From assembly GCA_036345935.2 (NCBI GenBank), contig JADWOT020000001.1:3942215-4006214 (forward strand): DNA of 64,000 nt, written 5' to 3'. The DNA comes from Taenia hydatigena. Lineage: Eukaryota > Platyhelminthes > Cestoda > Cyclophyllidea > Taeniidae. Each line of letters begins with the position of its first letter. Positions within the stretch are counted from its first letter, which is position 1. A program made the translations under genes and the position numbers. The notes under the pieces were generated by a model. The model was given only the letters and a program-made list of their open reading frames with translations. It did not search any database and was not told the origin of the DNA. Of the stretch, positions 56,712 through 64,000 are shown piece by piece.

Positions 56712-59535
56712 GTGAGCACAACCAGGCACCAACAGGGAAGTGCAGCGTAAGAGGGCTTGAAGTAGTACGGAGCGGCAGCTGTCAGCAACGAAGATTGTCC
56801 ATTGACTATGCACTCATCACACACAAGGGATCAGTCGTGCAATTTTTCAAAGGCGTCACCTTCGTTGGCTTCGTGAAGTTGGTTAGGACTATTTGCAGTG
56901 ATACGATATCTCTGTCGAGTGTTCGTATGCTATAAGTAAATGGGTGTGGAGTAAAGAGCTGGAGTGGAGGACATTAATCTCTCTTCTATTTGCACGCAAG
57001 TCTGAACGTTTGCGCTTTGTTTAGTTGTGAGCATGAGTTTTAACTATTTGAATCTGCTTGATCTAGACCAATCGACCTAAATCAGCGCAGATTCGCCTAG
57101 CGATACCGAGTCCAATGTAGCTCCGAAAATACGAGAAATGCACGTTTTGAAATCAAAACATGGTGGAAAAGTTCTGGTTTGTCGTTTGTTGCTTATTTGA
57201 AGAAAATGACCATCAGTCTGACACATCAGCGAAATGTAAAGTTGCCTTTTGCTTGGTGACTAAATTGAGCATTCCATGAACGAATGACTGTCGTAGGTTA
57301 CTGTCTACGAAAGGCAGGCGGAACATACCTAATCGGATCTTCGCTGATTTTTTCACATCCAAGCTACACATAACTCACTACAAAGGACTGGATTCTGCAC
57401 ATCAGACAATTCTAACCTCTTTCAAATCAGGACAGCAATTAACAGGCTGCAAATGGATCGGCAATTTACTTGGGGCAGATAAACACAATTAAGAAGCCAC
57501 CTCGTACAACAGTCACCTCCAAATGAAGTACTAACAAAAGAGCATTCCGAACCGTTAAACAAAGTTACTGTGAAGTAGCAAACAAATATGGTTTGGTGGT
57601 AATAATTCTTAAATCTTAAGCATTTGGAGACTAATGCAATAATTGGCAAACTGTGGATAGGAAATAGTATAGAGACTTCAGGAAGTCAGTCACTTACTGC
57701 CTTGTTAGGTAAGACAGAAGGGATGCATAATAGTGCGTTTAGCCATAACGTAACTGACAGTTCTGCTGCTCCTCTCGCTTCGGTGCTTTTAAGGTGGAAA
57801 TGTGAGCAACGAATTCAGGAGTCGATGTGACGCAGGCAGCTGTAAGGTGTTAAGCTTACAAATGTGAATTGTCAAATGTATTGAGAAAAGTGCCCGTGGA
57901 AGCCACACATTTTCGGGAATAGTATTTTGCTTCATTTGTTGATGGTTCGATAACAAGCAATGGCTAATTTGCAATCAAACATTGGCTTGCAGTGTGGTCT
58001 GCAACACTTTGCACAAGTCTCGTCACTTCTGTGAAAAGCCTTCTTTATGTGCACAAATCAAAGTGCATTGTCTACAGCAGAACCCATTGCTCGAATTGAA
58101 TCCAAAGGTCTATGTGCTTAATGGAATGTGTATTTATTAGTGCAAGAGGGAAGGCACAACCATTTTGCCTATAAGTTAGTTAGCATCTCAATCCGCTAAA
58201 GCCATCTGATGTTCAAACGCAATCTCATCGAGGCTCACCACGTCCCGCCGCAGGCATCGGAACTACCAAACTTTCGCTTACGGTCTGCGCTATCTGGTCC
58301 ATCCTTTCGCTCAATACTCCCTTACTTGTTTATTTGACACAGTATTCATCATCTGCGTCCCCGATGTGATGTCAACCATGGGATGGATTCGCCCATTTCG
58401 ATGGCTAAAGAGGGTTTTGTATTTAGTTCTTTAGTAAGGATGGTCTTCCAATGCCCTCATTTTGCTCAGCGAAATAGACGCTGCTGCAGACGAGGGTAGA
58501 CCAAATTTTCTGGATGACAGCGACTTCACGCACATTTCTGACGCAATCCCCGATTAATTGATTAAGGCGAATACCCAGTGTCACTACACCCTAAACCCAT
58601 TTAACGCAAAATCGCTATTGCAAACATCAGTGAAGGAACAAAGAATGCATGACAAATGTGCTGTAGGTTAGTCGGCATTCATGATGAATGTGTATTTTCC
58701 CCGCCGAATATGAATGAGTGAACGTCTTAATAGATCCCCTCCACCCACTTTTGTTTTGACCGATTTACGCTTTCAAAACCGTTTTACTGCTTTATTTCTG
58801 CTTTGCACATTGTTAATATGAGACAGTTTTACTAACCAGCCTGTTGAGTTTCCTCAACGCAAGCTTAAATATCATGATTTGTTGCGGCATTTAAACGGTG
58901 TAAAGCAAACTGAAGATAACAAGCTATGCTTTGATGCCTCAGTTTTGCTGCTGCGGCCTTCCTGGATGTAGAACTTTATTAAACCTGTGCTAATTCAGAT
59001 CTGCTCTTCTCTTCAACTAGGGTGATCAATCCATCACACCACACAAAATAGTGTTTATTCATTTTAACGTCTTTCAGCCTATTCAGTCTTATCCTCGATC
59101 AACGCGTCCACTGCCTAACTTGGTCCGCTGCCGTCTTGATTCGATAAAATAAATGTTGTCAAGCATAAACGCAATAACGTGCTAACAGGAGAAAGCAAAA
59201 TAGCACTTAGACTATGCAGGCATCTATTCGAGCACTAACTCATACTCACTCTTTCAACACTTGTTTGGCTCCATGGACCACCATCGGTTACACAGCCACC
59301 TCGGAGGCACCCAACATAAGGCTGTGACAAAGTCGCTATGCGTATGCGTGATAGAACTTTTACAATTCAAGCAATTGGTGGCTGTTTGAAAGTGACGAGG
59401 TTATTAGTGCAGAATTCCACATGGAAGTGCTTTATCCGTCCTCAATATGCACTGAATGAATAGAATTGCAAAGAAGAGGCAGGAAAATGGTGTGACACGT
59501 AGGGGAGAACACGTCAATTGAAGGGTGGTGAGAAA

Positions 59536-59760
59536 TTAGGCAAGGTCTATTTGAAGACAAATGGCGATTTGCCAAGATTTAATTCGGTGCTTTGACGCTC
59601 CTGATAATGTGAAATCTGCCCATTTTCCATTGTATACCCGCGAGTAATAAATCACCTCTGCCTTGCTCTTTGTAAAATTTGTCCAGAAATTGAGGAGCAA
59701 CATTGAGATCAACACTTCAGCTGCACTGTCCCAGATTCCCTTAGGAGGCGACTTTTGCAT
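59536..59760 (-). CDS. 74-codon ATG frame, unknown
   Basis: A minus-strand frame starting MQKSPPKGIWDSAAEVLISM, with a hydrophobic VLISMLLLNFW patch and a polar remainder. It is single-copy and has no family assignment. A second small frame lies 100 bp upstream on the same strand and could belong to the same transcript. Confidence 0.25.
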   Translation of the reverse strand: MQKSPPKGIWDSAAEVLISMLLLNFWTNFTKSKAEVIYYSRVYNGKWADFTLSGASKHRIKSWQIAICLQIDLA

Positions 59761-59865
59761 TTCATTAACTTGCTATTTGATACTCACGTGATTGTGTGTT
59801 TAATACTTCAACTTGTTGATCTTCATCTCCTAACTGATTACTCGGGTATCTTTTAAGCCATTAGC

Positions 59866-60072
59866 TCAAAGGTGATAGTCACATCTTTGCAGGACACGAA
59901 GAATGGTTCCGAGGTAGGCTGGAGTCAGCAGCGAACGTCTACATGCATTTGTTCGTCCGTTGACATTCTCATTGTCATTGAAATGATATTGGTGCACCCA
60001 CCACACAAGACAAACTAAGCGTATGATTCTAAAAGCCACAATTCTTCCCGACCTCACTAAGAAGAAGCTCAT
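59866..60072 (-). CDS. 68-codon ATG frame, unknown
   Basis: A minus-strand frame with a hydrophobic N-terminal segment (IVAFRIIRLVCLVWWV), followed by an Asn/Arg-rich region. It could be a signal-anchor peptide. No homologue is recognised. Confidence 0.25.
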   Translation of the reverse strand: MSFFLVRSGRIVAFRIIRLVCLVWWVHQYHFNDNENVNGRTNACRRSLLTPAYLGTILRVLQRCDYHL

Positions 60073-60355
60073 ATAATTTGAGGTGATCTAGCAACTACGT
60101 ACAGTGTTTCCTCTACCAAATAAGCAGATGTCGTGAGAAGAGCTAAAGTGAGGGAAAACAGTATCTCTTTTATTTGCATACAAGTACGTGTGCTTGCACA
60201 TTTATTCATTTGAAGGGTGCTTTTCAACTACTTTGCCCGTGGCCTTTGAAAACGGACAAAATGTTCGAAGGTATCAATCAAACCAATCTAGGGGAATTCA
60301 TGTAAGCTAATCGCGAATCCGTCTGGCTATGCCAAAGTTAACACAACTTGGAAGG

Positions 60356-60660
60356 AATCAGGGATGCATGTCTTAAAACAAACGAAAGTCTTTAGCATCG
60401 TGGACGTTGATGATATGCTGTTCTTGGGCTCATGTCAACATCAGGGTGATGAAATCATTAATGCCTTCTAACTTAAGCAAACAAGTGCGATATTCAAACG
60501 CCGCCCCGCTTCCATGTTAGCCATTGCAACAAACTTAAATTGGTCCCCTTTGAGGACCTTTGTTCCCTTCTGTAGAGCACACCATGGATAACCTCGATTG
60601 TGTGCCTATTATTCGGCTAATTGTTGCCAACCGAGAATACGATGCTCACCATGGATTTCG
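60356..60660 (+). repeat. Diverged module F fragment
   Basis: Sister of 26178-26480. The frame matching the module F hydrophobic peptide (MVSIVFSV on the minus strand) has an in-frame stop. Confidence 0.6.
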
Positions 60661-61688
60661 TAATCAAACATCACAATGGAATTATGTACAATGTTGCGTC
60701 ATTATGTGTTAAGTGTGTTCTGAATTATTAGGAGGCATACCTGCTGACAGTACTGCACATCACCTCTTTCGAATGATTGTTCACCACATTCATGGTGGGA
60801 CTCGTAAACTTGTTTGTCTACATCTGGTGGAATGGCATGAACGCAATCAAGGTCATTCATGATGTGCTTTACAGAAGGAATAAAATTCATCTCAAAAGAG
60901 ACAAGTATGTATTTTTGCAATGACCAAGACGGAAATGAGGATGTGTGTGTGTATAGCACACTTGTTTGTTTAATTAAGGATGCAATCATGCTTTCGTCAC
61001 CTTCATGCTGACATGAGCCCACGCACAGGGGAGCGCCGACACCTGCAATGCTGGTGACTTTTGATACAAGAAACGCTTCTAACCATCCAGCTGCCTCTCC
61101 TTGCAATATCTGTTTTTTGTAACCATGGAAACTGTGCTAAATATTGTCAGATGAACAACCACGTTTTGGCTGCTTTGCCAATAGCAAAATGACTGCAACG
61201 TGCGTAGTGGCACAGTGATACCAATTTGACAATACTAAGACCGTAAATAGCTAAACGCAGACCGGTACATCCTGAATGTCAACTGCCGTCTGCCTCAGAA
61301 CATCCGAAATGCCTTGCAACGATGTGGCCATATTCAAGCTACTATTGGCATACTAAACCCCATCGTAACTGACTGAGTCAAGAGTGCTAATTTGGAAGTA
61401 ATTTAAAAACTGTCAGTACCGAATAGCAATGTGAAAAGATTCTACAATTAATCGCTTGAAGAAATTCAAGAAGCTGCTGCATGTGCGAAGCACCTCTCTT
61501 CCTCATACACTACTTTGGATGCTTAAGTGGACATTATGTCGACAAAACAAATCCACTTTTGGGTGTTGGAATGTGCATCGAGAACTAAACGAAATTGCTA
61601 TCAGATCAAAGCTAGCAACACCAAATCAAAAACAAGTTTGCTTTTCCCAAACGTACGTTTATTAGCGTGGAAATGACTCCTTTCCATT

Positions 61689-62015
61689 TTATGCCACAGC
61701 TCTATGCACATGGTGCAATTGTCGGACCTCAACACTCTTAATGTCTGATCTGATTAGAATGGTGTATGAGTGCGGCGAAATGCTGTTGGAGCAGAAATGG
61801 GAAGTCATAACCATAAACAACTCTCTGCGATGCTGGCTCGTGAATAGTGCTAAATGAGATGGGGCGAAGGAGAATAGGTGGAGGAAGAAGGAGCCAATGG
61901 ATGAAAGTTGTGCGCTTAGACAATCATGCGAGCGTGTAAACTTCCTCATTATGCAATGCATACTTGGTTGCAGATCATTCTCCTTGAGATTTGACTTCGG
62001 CTTAACAAAGCACAC
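61689..62015 (-). CDS. Module D frame, copy 3, doubtful
   Basis: The 90 codons shared with 31616-31888, extended upstream by 18 codons that lack an ATG. Differences are nearly all replacements. Confidence 0.2.
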   Translation of the reverse strand: MCFVKPKSNLKENDLQPSMHCIMRKFTRSHDCLSAQLSSIGSFFLHLFSFAPSHLALFTSQHRRELFMVMTSHFCSNSISPHSYTILIRSDIKSVEVRQLHHVHRAVA

Positions 62016-62157
62016 ATCCTGCTCAGCGGTGCCGTCTCACATCATCACTTTGCTTCGTTCAAATAGAATGGGCAAAATATAGTTGTGGAATTTGATGGCG
62101 CCAAGCAGGCAGACGAGAATTAATCAAATGCATACTTCGATGCTGACCCTGACTAAA

Positions 62158-62240
62158 TGGCTATATTTGAAATATGTACAGTTTTGCATTAGTAATCGGC
62201 TATGAATAGACCTTCAGAAGTTAAATTAGGCGCAGTGAAA
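62158..62240 (-). promoter_or_regulatory. Module D promoter-like element, degraded (P13)
   Basis: Minus strand: CCTAATTTAACTTC and CATAGCC are kept. The TATA-like string is shifted to CAAATATAG and the GCTCAC box is lost. Confidence 0.4.
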
Positions 62241-62589
62241 TATGGTAACCGAGGTGCATGGCTTCCGTATACAATTGTGTCAATTGCATACGTGCACTTG
62301 CCCATGGCCTAAACAATGCGCCGAATGATGAACGCACCTTGTTTGTCGTTTGCCTCGGAATGGAGTACCAACCAATGAATATCTCGAGCTACTCAGAAAA
62401 GCTACTACGAATCAACAATAAAACGCTGCCAATTAATATCGTGGAAAAGCTATGCGAACAGCTAATGCTCTAGCAAGCGAAACACAGGCATCTTGACGAA
62501 TCAAACTGTAAACATTATTAAGAAGACTAGGTGTAAGCACTGATATAACTAATGCAATTGCAAATAGTAGCCAGGTGTCTAGGTTACTA

Positions 62590-62672
62590 ATTTGCATTGC
62601 TCCTAATTTAACTTCCAATGCGTCCAATAATAGCCAGCCAATGATGCTGCAGCTCACACGTCTATATAACGA
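62590..62672 (+). promoter_or_regulatory. Module A promoter element with TATA box (P14)
   Basis: Intact boxes with TATATAA at 62663-62669. Confidence 0.75.
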
Positions 62673-62999
62673 CAGCGATTGCAGTTTGCCGTAACCAATA
62701 ACCACAGGTGCTAACTGAGGTTGGTTGCATTCCTTTCATCATCATCGGCGTGGGGATCCACAGTCACCTTATACATACTCAGCGCATGGAGTTGCATTTC
62801 CACCAAAACGGCTACCATCACCACCACCACAGGGCTCCACTTTACATTCCACATTTCACGTTATTTGCACTGTCATAACTCTATCACTATTTTCGCACAG
62901 TCAGATTGTTGTACCGAGTTGGGATTGTTTGATGTATTGAATGTGATCTATGGATTTACTTTCTGTAGGTGGGTGAGTGTACCTCAACACAACCAAACA

Positions 63000-63179
63000 A
63001 TGGACAGCTCGACTTCACAGGACGAACCCTCGTCACCACAGCAATCGTACACGCCGGTGTACGTTGACGCCGACTATCCCGACTTGATGCAGGACGAACT
63101 GTGGACGCACGTTGACTGTGACAATTCATCCAACGTCAACGACTCTTCACCCCTCCCCCACACAAATGACTCAAGTTAA
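63000..63179 (+). CDS. Small acidic protein, module A (copy M6)
   Basis: A 59-codon frame with family-consensus residues throughout, the candidate acceptor TTTCTGTAG 33 bp upstream and an intact promoter. This is the best-preserved copy and the natural reference for the family: MDSSTSQD, then the proline/glutamine stretch, the core VDADYPDLMQDELWTHV, an Asn/Ser-rich acidic segment and the end TNDSS. Confidence 0.55.
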   Translation: MDSSTSQDEPSSPQQSYTPVYVDADYPDLMQDELWTHVDCDNSSNVNDSSPLPHTNDSS

Positions 63180-63496
63180 CTATCGAGCGTTGCAATGTTA
63201 CACCTCATTTCCATCCCCACTACCATGACACATTTCTCTAGTGTAAATATAATTTGCTCGCATTCAATCTTCCTTCTTTCTTGCTGTTGGTATTCCACTT
63301 AACTCTTACAACATATGTTGGGCGAGCACAACAATGAACAATGCCTTTGATAAGCAGCTTATTTATTTTCAAAATACGCGTTTGCTTAGGCATAGATTTC
63401 TTGACGATTTTGAGTGAGTTAACCCAAGAGTTGCAAGGCAGTGCTTCTCTCATTATAGATGGAAGAAAAATCATTGCCTATAAGCGTCGCACCTTT

Positions 63497-64000
63497 GTGA
63501 ACTCAATGCAACATAAAAGCTGACAATCGCACTGTCTCGTCTTGAGTATGTCCGCACTGCAAACAGACGTTGCTCACGTTTCTCGAAGCCACAACCATTA
63601 AATTGATGCATCAAATGAATGAATGTACCAAAATACGGTGAATTGAATGCCATTAGTATCACCAGACCAGACTAAGTCAAAGCGCATTTGACGCATAAAG
63701 CGCAAATCCTAAAAACACCTTCTTCATGCCCTAAATTGCATGTGAAATGCGAAAATTGTGTAAGAATAAAAATTGTGAGGTGAGGGAGACCAAAGTCGGT
63801 CGTGATGGCTTTAATGCAATAAGGGGGAAGATGGCATAACATACGCATTTGTGTATTAATCATGGTTTCGTTTCTCTGAAAGCTTGTCTTCATTAATCGA
63901 GTTGCATTCTGTGCGAGGCATTCATTCTTTCGGCTAAGTTGACTCGGTTGATTGGCGTTCTAGCAAATCGTGTCGACCGTTGTCGCCTCCCAATCACGCA
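63497..64000 (+). repeat. Third copy of the 30009-30560 stretch
   Basis: Direct match to 30009-30560 and 45591-46130. It continues past the window edge. No gene is recognised. Confidence 0.8.

Larger units (their letters stand above)
53151..57740 (+). repeat. Segmental duplication K, copy c
   Basis: Matches 13024-17500 along its full length and copy b (38541-40627) at near identity in 54376-56463. It carries an intact module F with its E-box/TATA element. Confidence 0.9.
57741..60355. other. Single-copy stretch, two small minus-strand frames
   Basis: No module copy recognised. Contents are AT-rich sequence and the frames at 59536-59760 and 59866-60072. Confidence 0.5.
60768..62270 (-). repeat. 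Module D plus F, inverted copy
   Basis: Reverse complement of 31313-32808 at high identity. Confidence 0.85.
62491..63429 (+). repeat. Module A, copy 6
   Basis: Near-identical to 33358-34293 (constant offset of about 29134 bp). Confidence 0.9.

Noticed and set aside
1..64000. tRNA, rRNA, spliced-leader RNA, CRISPR arrays, bacterial operons
   Set aside because: No tRNA box A/B pairs, rRNA landmarks, regular short direct repeats with spacers, or ribosome-binding-site/ORF series were found. Many short frames start with TTG or GTG, which are not credible starts in this eukaryotic context.

Overview
This window is eukaryotic, nuclear and mostly non-coding. It has TATA-type promoters, AG/GT-bounded candidate exons, no bacterial operons or ribosome-binding sites, moderate GC, and no reading frame that I can place in a well-known full-length protein family. 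Small exons and short apparent introns would suit an invertebrate metazoan such as a parasitic flatworm. That is a weak guess, because I see no diagnostic gene, telomere or rRNA.

The main content is a mosaic of segmental duplications. A composite of about 2.3 kb (module A plus module B) occurs at 1-2330 (reversed), about 27010-29350 and about 42640-44920. Further module A copies lie at 33358-34293 and 62491-63429, and one forms the left arm of a large palindrome (40628-44268). A long block at 7213-12236 recurs, shortened, at 35132-38537. Another at 13024-17500 recurs at 38541-40627 and 53151-57740. The 27-33 kb stretch recurs at 42.7-48.4 kb. Inverted pairs are 2331-4020/19471-21178, 31313-32808/60768-62270 and 25612-26665/52645-53064. 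Many paired features sit 15.6-15.8 kb apart, as expected if one large tandem duplication was later rearranged.

Two signals stand out. First, an approximately 75-bp promoter-like element with a CCAAT-type box, a GCTCAC(A/G)CGTC box and a TATA box recurs 14 times in four or more diverged subtypes. A related E-box/TATA element recurs three more times. Second, modules A and C place a short acidic reading frame 320-360 bp downstream of this element. It has eight copies. Its core is conserved at the protein level between two divergent subfamilies (mostly synonymous differences), and it contains a short acidic/aromatic motif resembling a transactivation segment. Several copies show specific damage: a nonsense codon, promoter loss, a GGT-repeat expansion or a frame switch.

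The stretches that are single-copy in this window (4.4-7.2, 8.5-10.2, 12.2-13.0, 21.2-25.6, 34.3-35.1, 50.2-52.6 and 57.7-60.3 kb) hold isolated exon-like frames, including a possible GPS-type motif fragment. I cannot join these into complete genes. Splice calls were made by eye and are inference.
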